DNA of 16,261 bases from positions 1-16,261 of the forward strand of contig JAITNZ010000049.1 of the NCBI GenBank assembly GCA_031290205.1. Reading direction: 5' to 3'. A program made the translations under genes and the position numbers. This DNA comes from Spirochaetaceae bacterium (GTDB taxonomy: Bacteria > Spirochaetota > Spirochaetia > Treponematales > Breznakiellaceae). The notes beneath the pieces are model-generated. The model was not told the DNA's origin. It saw only the letters and a list, made by a program, of their open reading frames with translations, and ran no database searches. The stretch's first letter is position 1. Every line of letters begins with the position of its first letter. This document shows, one piece after another, positions 6,155 to 14,033 of the stretch.

Positions 6155-7884
6155 TGAGTTCCGCCATACAGATTCTGTCGCCCGAAGAGGCGAGGAAAAT
6201 CGCGGCAGGCGAAGTTATCGACAGACCCGCCTCTTTTGTCCGCGAATTTATCGATAACGCGATAGATGCCGGCGGACAGGCAATCGAACTTACCCTAGAA
6301 GAGGGCGGGACGCGCCTCGTGGAAGTAAGCGACGACGGGTGCGGTATGGGGCGGGAAGACCTCGAGATTGCCTTCAAGGATCACGCAACATCAAAGATAA
6401 GAAGCCTTGAGGATTTGCAAACGGCGCGGACGCTCGGCTTCCGGGGTGAGGCGCTTGCCGCCGCCGCCGCGGTTGCCCGCCTCGAAATCCTCACGAGCGC
6501 GGATGGCAAGACAGGCTGGTTGCTGTCGGTGGGTCCCGGCAACGAAGAGGCGTGTATCGAAAACGCCCGCCGTACGCGGGGAAGCAGCGTCCGCGCACGG
6601 AATCTGTTTGAAACGATACCCGCCCGCAAACGCTTTTTGAAGCGCGCGGGAAGCGAAATGCGCGTCTGCAAGCAGGTTTTCATCGAAAAGGCGCTTGCGT
6701 TTCCCGAAAAGAGTTTTCGTTTTACGCAGGACGGAGGCAAATTGAACCTCTTTTTCCCGGCTGTCGAAAGCTACAAAGAGCGCTTTGCCGATGCTGTTTT
6801 GGTCGGGGGATGCGGGCACGAAAGGGTGTTTTTACATCAAATTGCCGCTTTCGGTAGGGGTTTTACCCTTACCATTGTAACCGGCGGTCCCGAAATCTAC
6901 CGAAATCACCGAAAAGAACAGTTTGTTTTTGCAAACGGCAGACGAATCGATGATTTTTCGTTTCAACAGGCGCTGGAATACGGCACTCAGGGGGCGTTTC
7001 CAAACGGATGCCACCCCATCGGGGCGATTTTTCTTGACATCGAACCTCATCTGGCTGATTTTAACATCCATCCTGCAAAGCGCGAAGCACGTTTTGCCTG
7101 CCCAGGCGAGATACACCACGCAATTACCGAAACGCTCCGCAATCATTTTCGACGAATACTCGAAAAATCCGACCGACAGATTCCCTATCAGTCCCCCGCG
7201 CCGCAAGACGGCGTCCGCTTTTCTCAAGAGCTGGAGCACGCTCAAACTGAATATGTTGCCGACAAAGAGGCTCTCTATGGGCACGAGCGGCACGATCCAC
7301 ACGAGTTGCTCGAGCAGGGCGGAGATACTTGGCTGCCGCCGACGTCCAAATGCCGGTATGCCGGACGCGCGTTCGGGCTGTTCATCCTTATTGAAAAAGA
7401 CGACAGGCTCTACATCATCGACCAGCATGCCGCCCACGAGCGCATCCTCTACGACAGGCTCCTTTCAAAGCCGATTCCCCGCCAGGAACTCTTGGCGCCG
7501 ATTCCGTTTATGACAGAATCGAGCGAGGACGACCAATTCCTTGTGCGGGAAAAGGAAAAGCTCCTCCGTCTGGGCATCGTGATTGACGGGGGGGACGGCG
7601 CCTGGCAAATCATGGCGCTTCCCATCCTCTGGCGGCTCGGCGACGCAGAGACCATCCGCGCATTGTTGAACCTCCGCACGGCAGGCGAGAACATCGCCGA
7701 GCGCTGGGCAGCGACGATTGCCTGCCACTCGGCAATTCGGGACGGCGATTATCTAGATAACGAATCGGCGCTCTCCCTCGCCGAGGAACTGCTAAAACGC
7801 CCAATGCAAACCTGCCCCCACGGCAGACCCGTCCTCACGGAGATCAAGCGCGAAGACCTCTATAAGGCAGTGCGGCGGTCTTGA
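6151..7884 (+). CDS. mutL: DNA mismatch repair protein MutL (endonuclease type)
   Basis: 577 residues. MutL links MutS mismatch recognition to downstream repair. The N-terminal GHKL ATPase motifs are present: REFIDNAIDAG near residue 33, DDGCGMG near 60, ATSKI, and GFRGEAL near 97. ETIPARKRFLK marks the transducer region. The C-terminal domain has the nicking-endonuclease motifs: DQHAAHERILYD near 423, ACHSAIRDGD near 525 and CPHGRP near 556. In DQHA(x)2E(x)4E the last Glu is Asp here, a conservative change. The linker is short, so the protein is at the small end for the family. The start is ATG at 6151 with AGGGG just upstream; ATG at 6154 is equally possible. It overlaps xseB by four nt, so both are expressed from the promoter near 5889. 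Confidence 0.96.
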   Translation: MMSSAIQILSPEEARKIAAGEVIDRPASFVREFIDNAIDAGGQAIELTLEEGGTRLVEVSDDGCGMGREDLEIAFKDHATSKIRSLEDLQTARTLGFRGEALAAAAAVARLEILTSADGKTGWLLSVGPGNEEACIENARRTRGSSVRARNLFETIPARKRFLKRAGSEMRVCKQVFIEKALAFPEKSFRFTQDGGKLNLFFPAVESYKERFADAVLVGGCGHERVFLHQIAAFGRGFTLTIVTGGPEIYRNHRKEQFVFANGRRIDDFSFQQALEYGTQGAFPNGCHPIGAIFLDIEPHLADFNIHPAKREARFACPGEIHHAITETLRNHFRRILEKSDRQIPYQSPAPQDGVRFSQELEHAQTEYVADKEALYGHERHDPHELLEQGGDTWLPPTSKCRYAGRAFGLFILIEKDDRLYIIDQHAAHERILYDRLLSKPIPRQELLAPIPFMTESSEDDQFLVREKEKLLRLGIVIDGGDGAWQIMALPILWRLGDAETIRALLNLRTAGENIAERWAATIACHSAIRDGDYLDNESALSLAEELLKRPMQTCPHGRPVLTEIKREDLYKAVRRS

Positions 7885-8016
7885 AGAAGGATAATGGGGG
7901 AGGGGAGAGCCCCCGCAACGCCCCCCAAGATGGGTGATGAGGGATTTCAACAAATTCAAAGTGAAATCTTCCCCCACTCCCCATACCCTATACCCCAAAC
8001 CCCTTCTTCTAAGGGA

Positions 8017-8045
8017 TTGACATTTTTCGCTTGGAGTAATACTAT
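8017..8045 (+). promoter_or_regulatory. Near-consensus sigma70 promoter for the ThiD/PdxK gene
   Basis: TTGACA at 8017-8022, a 17-nt spacer, and TACTAT at 8040-8045. This is a perfect -35 and a good -10 at ideal spacing. The start near 8052 would leave a leader of only about 29 nt, containing AGAGGAG at 8068-8074. That is too short for a riboswitch. The kinase gene can therefore be transcribed independently of mutL, whose stop is about 130 nt upstream. Confidence 0.8.
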
Positions 8046-8080
8046 GGGTTTACTAAGAAAAGCACTGAGAGGAGTGAAAA

Positions 8081-8887
8081 ATGATAAAGGTTGCTACTAT
8101 TGCGGGGTCGGATGCGTCGGGCGGCGCAGGATTGGAAGCCGACTTAAAGACGTTTGAGGAATTCGGTCTTTACGGCATGACGGCGATAACGGTGATTGCC
8201 ACGATGGACCCCGAGGACAATTGGGCGCACAAGGTATTCCCCATTGACGAGCTGGCGCTCCGCGCCCAACTCGAGACAATATTTAAGGGCGTTGTTCCCG
8301 CCGCGCTGAAAACCGGCATGTTGGGGACGCCCTACGCGGTGGAACTGAGCCGCGAGTATATTTCCGCAGGCGGGATAAAAAAATATGTGCTTGACCCTGT
8401 TATGGTCTGCAAAGGGGCGGGCGAGGCGCTGAGTCCCGAATTGAACGCCGCTATCGAAGCAAAATTACTCCCCTTGTCCTGTGTGGCCACACCGAATCTG
8501 TTTGAAGCAGAACAGCTTTCCGGTATTAAAAATATTGACAGCATCGATAAGATGAAGTCGGCTGCCAAGCGTATCCGCGAAAAGGGCGCGCAAAACGTGT
8601 TCATAAAAGGCGGCGCAAAACTTGCCGGGCAGAGGCAGGCAATCGATGTATTCTTCGATGGAAAAAATTTCGACCTTATCGAAGCGCCGCTCATCGACAC
8701 GAAGTGGACGCACGGAGCAGGCTGCACGACTGCCGCCGCGATCTGCGCCGGACTTGCACAGGGGCTTTCCGTCCTCGATGCCGTCAAAACAGCCAAAAAG
8801 TTTATCACGGCAAGCCTCTCTCATTCATTCGCGTTAAATAAGTGGGTAGGTCCCGGTAATCCCGCCGCATGGCGCGATGCTTTTTAA
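8081..8887 (+). CDS. thiD: ThiD/PdxK-family kinase (HMP-P kinase or pyridoxine kinase)
   Basis: 268 residues of the ribokinase-like ThiD family. ThiD phosphorylates hydroxymethylpyrimidine and its phosphate in thiamine synthesis; close homologues act as pyridoxine/pyridoxal kinases. The N-terminal VATIAGSDASGGAGLEADLKTF is the family hallmark. KTGMLG, VLDPVMVCKGAGE and TPNLFEAEQLSG follow. The C-terminal anion hole and catalytic motif is THGAGC, with the catalytic Cys. HGAGC rather than HGTGC, and the ending SFALNKWVGPGN, are features I associate with Gram-positive PdxK-type members, so pyridoxal kinase is a serious alternative. The ATG at 8081 has AGAGGAG six nt upstream. No thiamine genes flank it and no TPP riboswitch is present, which also leaves the vitamin open. 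The family call is firm; the substrate is not. Confidence 0.9.
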   Translation: MIKVATIAGSDASGGAGLEADLKTFEEFGLYGMTAITVIATMDPEDNWAHKVFPIDELALRAQLETIFKGVVPAALKTGMLGTPYAVELSREYISAGGIKKYVLDPVMVCKGAGEALSPELNAAIEAKLLPLSCVATPNLFEAEQLSGIKNIDSIDKMKSAAKRIREKGAQNVFIKGGAKLAGQRQAIDVFFDGKNFDLIEAPLIDTKWTHGAGCTTAAAICAGLAQGLSVLDAVKTAKKFITASLSHSFALNKWVGPGNPAAWRDAF

Positions 8888-8888
8888 T

Positions 8889-8933
8889 CCGCTTCAGGCG
8901 CTTTCTGCCCCTCGCCGTCAGCATGAAAAGCGC
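8889..8933. repeat. Short dispersed repeat, copy B
   Basis: This follows the kinase stop and precedes the end of the convergent QueG-like gene. It runs CCGCTTCAGGCGCTTTCTG through TCAGCATGAAAAGCGC and is the best-preserved relative of copy A at 3445. Its ends can pair (GCGCTTT/AAAGCGC) around a loop of about 22 nt. There is no T-tract, so it is at best a weak terminator for either gene. Confidence 0.5.
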
Positions 8934-8956
8934 GGTGCTGTGATTGATATTCTTGA

Positions 8957-10009
8957 TTATAATAAGCCGAATTTATTCAATGCCCATCGTGCCTTTTCCC
9001 GCACAATTTCATATTTATCTTCCAGAGCAAGTTGAATGGACGCCATATATTCTTTTTTATGTTCTTCGATATACTCATTAATCATCACATTCATGGCGTT
9101 TAATTTCCACCTCCATAAAGATTCCTTGTTTATGTAAAAGAATTTAGGCGTTAAATATTTTTCAATTTCCTCATAACTCAAATTCATAATTTGAGCGGGC
9201 GAGAGAAATTGTTGAATATCTATAAGCCCCGGGAAAATATCTTTATTTTCCCATTTGTTTTTATTTCTGGGACAGACCTCTTGACATACATTGCAACCAT
9301 AAACCCATCCACCCATTTGCCTGTTTGTTTCGTCATTATATGAATCCATGTCATTGGAAGTTGAAAGTCTACTGACACAAGTAATCATGTTCATGGTATA
9401 GGGTGATGATAAAGATTTAGTTGGACATGCTTTGATACACTTATTGCAATTCACGGAACATTCTTCAAGAGAATGTTTCCCAATCAGTTCCATCTCTTTG
9501 TCGGTAGCCCATGCCGTTATTCCTACCCAGGAACCTTTTTCCGTATAAAAAAAGTTATTTCGTCGTATAATACCCAATCCTGCTTTGTAAGCTGCCCAGC
9601 GCATAGCCGTAATACCCGGATGTTCGTTTGAAGCCGTCTTAATTCCCAGACTGTGTAAATAATCTTCAAATGCGATAAGCATTTGCCGCTCTGGTGAATC
9701 TTCATTAAATCTTGAATCTACAAGATACGACTTTCCATATCGGTCGCCCATTTCTTTGGTGATGTTATAATGACCATAATGAAACACCGCAACAATGATT
9801 GATTTTGTCCATGGAATATTTTTCTGGACATCGGCAAAACGAATGAATCTGCCATAAATTGCTTCACCGTTTGGGAGGCGTTCCATTCTTTCCCGCAAGC
9901 GATCAGCATAATCAAGCATCGCTTCCGGTTTAATTATCCCTAATTTTTCAATACCAAGAGCATAAGCCTTTTGCTGTATTTCTTCTTCTATCAACAAATT
10001 TTTCTCCAT
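8957..10009 (-). CDS. Divergent QueG-like (epoxyqueuosine reductase family) double [4Fe-4S] protein
   Basis: About 350 residues from the ATG at 10009. A TTG at 10078 is in frame but has no ribosome site; the chosen ATG has AAGAGG about 12 nt upstream. QueG family members use cobalamin and two [4Fe-4S] clusters to make queuosine in tRNA. Here the cluster ligands are CNKCIKACP (about 188), MITCVS, and YGCNVCQEVCP (about 240), and the C-terminus is helical and HEAT-like (EIVREKARWALNKFG). But the segment corresponding to the QueG DSAP catalytic motif reads NEHP, and GLGW-GK reads GLGIIRRNN. It therefore belongs to a divergent subfamily and probably does not act as ordinary QueG. It is AT-richer than its neighbours, suggesting transfer. 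It lies 69 nt downstream of the exporter genes and is likely co-transcribed. Confidence 0.8.
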   Translation of the reverse strand: MEKNLLIEEEIQQKAYALGIEKLGIIKPEAMLDYADRLRERMERLPNGEAIYGRFIRFADVQKNIPWTKSIIVAVFHYGHYNITKEMGDRYGKSYLVDSRFNEDSPERQMLIAFEDYLHSLGIKTASNEHPGITAMRWAAYKAGLGIIRRNNFFYTEKGSWVGITAWATDKEMELIGKHSLEECSVNCNKCIKACPTKSLSSPYTMNMITCVSRLSTSNDMDSYNDETNRQMGGWVYGCNVCQEVCPRNKNKWENKDIFPGLIDIQQFLSPAQIMNLSYEEIEKYLTPKFFYINKESLWRWKLNAMNVMINEYIEEHKKEYMASIQLALEDKYEIVREKARWALNKFGLL

Positions 10010-10078
10010 TTTTACATTAGACCTCTTTCGAAACTCATGCGCGGCAATAGCATCTCTGATAGAATGAAAGCTGCACAA

Positions 10079-12211
10079 TCAGGAAAATCCGCATTCAGTC
10101 AAAGTGCGGGAGGTACAGGACATGATTTCTTCAAAACTGCCTTGATGGACAATCTGTCCCTGCTCTAGAACGATAATTGAATCGCATTGACTTAGCGTTG
10201 CTAGACGGTGGGCGACGATAATCTTGGTCGCTGGAATTTTATAAATCTCTTCAAAGATACGGTGCTGGGTGCTGTAATCCTGATGGCTTGTCGGTTCATC
10301 AAAAAACATAAAGCGGCGAGGCTGGACGATGGCACGCGCAATCATCAGGCGCTGCCGCTCCGCATTATTAAAACCGTATCGCTCGAACGGTGTGTCCAGA
10401 CCGAGAGGCAGGGTTTTCAATTGGGAAAGCAGATCCACTTTTTCGAGGGCTGCCATAAGCTCCTGCCGGGTAATGAGGGGATTATTATCCGTGATAATAT
10501 CAGAGAGTTTACCCATGGGAATGGAGCCTGCTTGTAAAACGACCCCTAATTGTTTTCGTAAGAAACGCAGTTCTATGGTATCAAGGTCGTAGCCGCCGTA
10601 AAAAATCTTTCCCTCCGCAAGCGGATAAAAACCAAGTAGCCCCTTCATCAGGGTTGATTTTCCGCAGCCTGAAGCTCCGATTATGCCGAGGCACTGTCCC
10701 TCGCCAACTTTAAACGAAATATCTTTGAGGATGATTTTACCATAGTCGCCGAAGCGCAGGGCAAGGTGATTTACTTCCAATACTCCGGACATATCTTTGG
10801 GAATAATTTTTTCGGGATTGTATTCGCCTTCGGCTTTTAGAATTGGGTCAATGTTATGGGAGAGGGCAAGCGCTTCGGGGAGTATATCCAGCGCCCGTAT
10901 CAAACCATTCATCGCCTTATCCAGTATCATAAAAGTAGCAATAAAGGCGACAAACACGCCGATATCAACATCTTTATTTTGAGATATAAGATGAAAAACC
11001 ACTGCGGGAGATCCCAAAAAGAAAAATATATGCACCGCTTTGTTCAGATTTTCTAACTTGGTTATTCGCCCTTTCAGATAGCGCTTTTCCGATTCGTATT
11101 TACTCCATTCACGAAAAACCCGTTCCTCGGCGCGTGAAACTTTTATGCGCTGGATACCCTGAATGATCTGCTGGTTAAATGTTGCAATATTATTTTCTAC
11201 TGCAATATAGCGTCGCTGGTACTTAAAATTTTTTCGGGCAATAAGACCGTAGACAAAAAAGAGGCATAGAAACATCAATAGAACAGACGATGCGGTCCGG
11301 CTCTCCAAGTTTATCAGCACGATGATATTCACAAAAGAAAAAAGCGCAAGTGCAATTTTTTGAATGACATCAATTGAAAAGAGGTTTTTCAAACGGCTAA
11401 AGCCTTGAGTTCTCTGTAAAAGCTCCCCGGTAGTGTAACGGCTAAAAAAGGGGAGTTTAAGCCCCAGCAGCCGGTTCCATATTCCCCCATACAGGGCGAT
11501 CCCTATCTTGGTTATCATACGGGATATGCTAACATTGGTAACAACACGAAACCCCATATTAGCAATATCAAAACAGAGGAGTACAATAACTACTTGAATA
11601 AGCATACCACGTAATGTGTTGGGGACTATCGTATCGAATATTTGCTTGGAAACTACCGCCGGAATCACCGCGACAACACTGGCAAGAAAACTAAAAACAG
11701 CGATCATCACCAGCTCCTTGCCTATGTTCGCTCCGGCAAGAAATGCGATTATCTCTTTCGCCTTCATCGGCTTGGTGGGGAAAGGTCGGAATATCGCTAA
11801 AGCCAGAGAACGGATAGAACCAGCCTCCGCTGCCTTGAACCGGGTGCTTTGATTGGTTTCTGGATTGTAGCAGATATAGCCTCGAACGGCATGCGGTAAA
11901 AGCACGAGCGGCTTCCCACCGGTATCGCACGCGAGAAGAGCGCCGCTGTCTTTCTTCCACCACTTCTCTCCTAATACAACTTCTTTGAACCTCAGATTGG
12001 AAAGATATAAAATTTCAGTTATTAAGTCGGGGAACGTATCGTGAATGTCTTTCGGAGGAATTTTTATCTCGGTATTAAAATACTGACACAAGGCTCTACA
12101 GGCTTTAATCCGGCTGTCCTGTCCTTCAAAATCCATAGCCATGGACAGCGACGAAAGCCGCGTGTTTACCCCCGTAAGCAGTTTTAAGGCAGCTTGCATG
12201 TCATGACTCAT
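10079..12211 (-). CDS. NHLM-type peptide exporter ABC protein 2 (membrane plus ATPase domains)
   Basis: About 710 residues from the ATG at 12211, which overlaps the upstream gene by 11 nt; a longer ORF to 12256 is less likely. Residues 1-140 carry the N-terminal domain typical of the second NHLM ABC protein (EKWWKKDSGALLACDTGGKP, LVLLP, FRPFPTKP). Exporter transmembrane helices follow (from KELVMIAVFSFLASVVAVIP). The ATPase has Walker A GASGCGKST near 510, Q-loop VLQAG, Walker B RFMFFDEP, D-loop SHQD and H-loop VAHRL near 666. The signature LSGGQ is replaced by FNNAE near 611. It would pair with the 12201-14021 product as a heterodimer. The C-terminal tail holds the AAGTGCGGGAGG motif (10102-10113, plus strand) also found in the repeat blocks. 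It should export a peptide across the inner membrane. Confidence 0.88.
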   Translation of the reverse strand: MSHDMQAALKLLTGVNTRLSSLSMAMDFEGQDSRIKACRALCQYFNTEIKIPPKDIHDTFPDLITEILYLSNLRFKEVVLGEKWWKKDSGALLACDTGGKPLVLLPHAVRGYICYNPETNQSTRFKAAEAGSIRSLALAIFRPFPTKPMKAKEIIAFLAGANIGKELVMIAVFSFLASVVAVIPAVVSKQIFDTIVPNTLRGMLIQVVIVLLCFDIANMGFRVVTNVSISRMITKIGIALYGGIWNRLLGLKLPFFSRYTTGELLQRTQGFSRLKNLFSIDVIQKIALALFSFVNIIVLINLESRTASSVLLMFLCLFFVYGLIARKNFKYQRRYIAVENNIATFNQQIIQGIQRIKVSRAEERVFREWSKYESEKRYLKGRITKLENLNKAVHIFFFLGSPAVVFHLISQNKDVDIGVFVAFIATFMILDKAMNGLIRALDILPEALALSHNIDPILKAEGEYNPEKIIPKDMSGVLEVNHLALRFGDYGKIILKDISFKVGEGQCLGIIGASGCGKSTLMKGLLGFYPLAEGKIFYGGYDLDTIELRFLRKQLGVVLQAGSIPMGKLSDIITDNNPLITRQELMAALEKVDLLSQLKTLPLGLDTPFERYGFNNAERQRLMIARAIVQPRRFMFFDEPTSHQDYSTQHRIFEEIYKIPATKIIVAHRLATLSQCDSIIVLEQGQIVHQGSFEEIMSCTSRTLTECGFS

Positions 12212-14021
12212 TGCCGCCCCCCACTTTCTTTGCAGACGGAACGCTAAAAGTAGCATTGCCGCTGCCGTCGTCCTTGTTGAAAAGAGCGGCGTACCATGCT
12301 GATGTAAGCAGCAGGTCTGCGTGCGTTCCCCGATGCGCTATGCTCCCTTTGTCCAAAACGAGTATTTCATCATAATCGCTAATCATTGAAAAGATTTCGG
12401 TAACTTGCAGAATCGCGCAACGGCGGGCTTTCAATTTTGCTTCTATTGCCTCCGCCATCTCCGTGCCGAGCGCGCTGCTTGCTTCGTCCATCAGTACAAT
12501 CGAAGGATTATAGAGTATCGCCCTTGCAATTTCCAGACGCTGTTGTTGCCCGCCCGAAAGGGTGCGCCCGTTTTCTTCGAGTATGTGGTCATAGGCGCCG
12601 TCCAGCGAAGATATAAGCTGATGCAGTTCAACATCCTCCAACGCCTGATAGACCGCCCCGTCCGAAACAGCATCATCCCAGAGCGTAATGTTATCGCGGA
12701 CGCTGGCTATAAAGAAATTCATTTCCTGATTGGCGCAGCCTACCGAGTTTATAAAAGTTTCCCGGTCTATCTCTGAAACAGGTATACCGTCTATCGTAAT
12801 ATCCCCGCTATCGGGAGTATAGAGCCCTTGCAGAAGTTTTATCACCGTGGATTTGCCGCAGCCCGATTTACCGACGAGCGCCACCCGCTGTCCGGGTTTT
12901 ACCGAAAGGCTGAAATGTTCCAGAGCGCTAACCCCTTGCCCCGCCGCAATAGAGACATCATTAAATTCTATATAGCCTGCTAGTTTTTTCTCGGGTTTTT
13001 TCACGCTTCCGTCGAGGGGGGGGGCGGGGGCTGTTAGCACTTGTTCTTTCGCGGCGCCCAGTTCCCGATACAAGCCCTCTAGTTTTTTTCCCAGTTTGGT
13101 AAACAGGGACGGCGCCCTCAATAAATCGTTTAAGGGAGAAAAGAAGGCTGCGGCATAGGCTTGAAAAGCAAGATACGACCCGATGGTAAATTCCCTATTC
13201 ATTATCAGCAGCCCAGAGACACATAACAGACTGTTAAGAAAGAAAATTCTTGGAAAATCACCAAAGGGCGCCGAGGCTGCAGCCTCATCTTCCGGTCCCG
13301 CCGCGTTGATGATACGGATTTTTGAACTTATCATCTGTTGAAAAAAGTGCATTTCGGAAGCGGTTGACTTAAAGGTCTCGATACTTTGCAAGCCATAGGC
13401 ATTGATCTGCGCATCTCGCAGCGACAGGGCGCTTGGCGAAAGAGTTTCCGCTGAAGGCGGGGCGAAGAAATTGACCAGCCGCCCCTGTAACGCATTCAGA
13501 ATTTTAGTGAACACGATAAGCGCCAATACAATAAATGACATCATGCTGTTGATGCGAAACATCATGATATAATACACAATCACGCTCACTACCGTAGGAA
13601 ACAGCGGCAGTATATTGGAACAAAGAATCTTGGAAATAGAGGCACAAGCCTCCGCGCCCGAAAGAAGAGTCGGTCCATTTTTTTTGCGGAACAGGACGAA
13701 GGGGGCGTTAAAAAGCCGCCACATATAGGAAGCAGCCCCTGAAAGTTCAATCCGGGTGCAAAGCCGTAGAAGGCAGCTTTTCTGTAGCCATGTGGCTACA
13801 GCGGAGAACAACGCAATGCCGCACATCAGAGCTAGAAGGGGGGCAAGCCACTCTTTGGTATTGTTAATCAGAATGGCATCGGTAAAAACTTGCTTAAAGA
13901 CAGGCGCCATGAAAAGAGGGAAAACAAGCAATATGCCCAGCAAAGAGGTGTAGAAAATTGAAGCGCGATTGGTTCTAAAAAGCCCCCGGATTAAATCATG
14001 TTTTTTATAATCTTGTGTCAA
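12201..14021 (-). CDS. NHLM-type peptide exporter ABC protein 1, lacking the C39 peptidase
   Basis: 606 residues. The start is TTG at 14021, fixed by AGGAG six nt upstream. The protein begins directly at the region that normally follows the peptidase (LIRGLFRTNRASIFYTSLLGILLVFPLFMAPVFKQVFTD). No catalytic Cys/His segment of a C39 domain is present. Six exporter helices are followed by an ATPase: Walker A GKSGCGKST near 384, Q-loop CANQEM, signature LSGGQQQR near 486, Walker B IVLMDEASS. The D-loop reads SALG instead of SALD, and the H-loop AHRLSTI becomes TEIFSMI near 540, so the switch His is gone. It lies 12 nt after the adaptor gene and overlaps the next ABC gene by 11 nt. It is probably the degenerate half of a heterodimeric exporter. 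Confidence 0.88.
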   Translation of the reverse strand: MTQDYKKHDLIRGLFRTNRASIFYTSLLGILLVFPLFMAPVFKQVFTDAILINNTKEWLAPLLALMCGIALFSAVATWLQKSCLLRLCTRIELSGAASYMWRLFNAPFVLFRKKNGPTLLSGAEACASISKILCSNILPLFPTVVSVIVYYIMMFRINSMMSFIVLALIVFTKILNALQGRLVNFFAPPSAETLSPSALSLRDAQINAYGLQSIETFKSTASEMHFFQQMISSKIRIINAAGPEDEAAASAPFGDFPRIFFLNSLLCVSGLLIMNREFTIGSYLAFQAYAAAFFSPLNDLLRAPSLFTKLGKKLEGLYRELGAAKEQVLTAPAPPLDGSVKKPEKKLAGYIEFNDVSIAAGQGVSALEHFSLSVKPGQRVALVGKSGCGKSTVIKLLQGLYTPDSGDITIDGIPVSEIDRETFINSVGCANQEMNFFIASVRDNITLWDDAVSDGAVYQALEDVELHQLISSLDGAYDHILEENGRTLSGGQQQRLEIARAILYNPSIVLMDEASSALGTEMAEAIEAKLKARRCAILQVTEIFSMISDYDEILVLDKGSIAHRGTHADLLLTSAWYAALFNKDDGSGNATFSVPSAKKVGGGNES

Positions 14022-14033
14022 AGGCGACTCCTA

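Noticed and set aside
7891..7997. Imperfect pairing of GGGGGAGGGG and CCCCCACTCCCC in the mutL-kinase gap
   Set aside because: The low-complexity G and C runs pair by composition. There is no second copy and no clear terminator.
8061..8080. CTGAGA upstream of the ThiD-family gene, as in a TPP riboswitch
   Set aside because: The rest of the thi-box is absent and the promoter at 8017-8045 leaves a leader of only about 29 nt.
8044..8157. Short reading frame MGLLRKALRG overlapping the kinase start
   Set aside because: Its ATG overlaps the -10 box and lies before the expected transcription start. It is a frame shadow of the kinase gene.
10010..10078. N-terminal extension of the QueG-like protein from TTG at 10078
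   Set aside because: There is no ribosome site, and the extra 23 residues do not resemble the family. The ATG at 10009 starts at a typical family N-terminus.
10085..10112. CCGCA/TGCGG hairpin followed by ATTTTCC at the end of ABC protein 2, as a terminator
   Set aside because: The stem is only five pairs and lies within coding sequence. The T-run is poor, so I do not use it to split the QueG-like gene from the operon.
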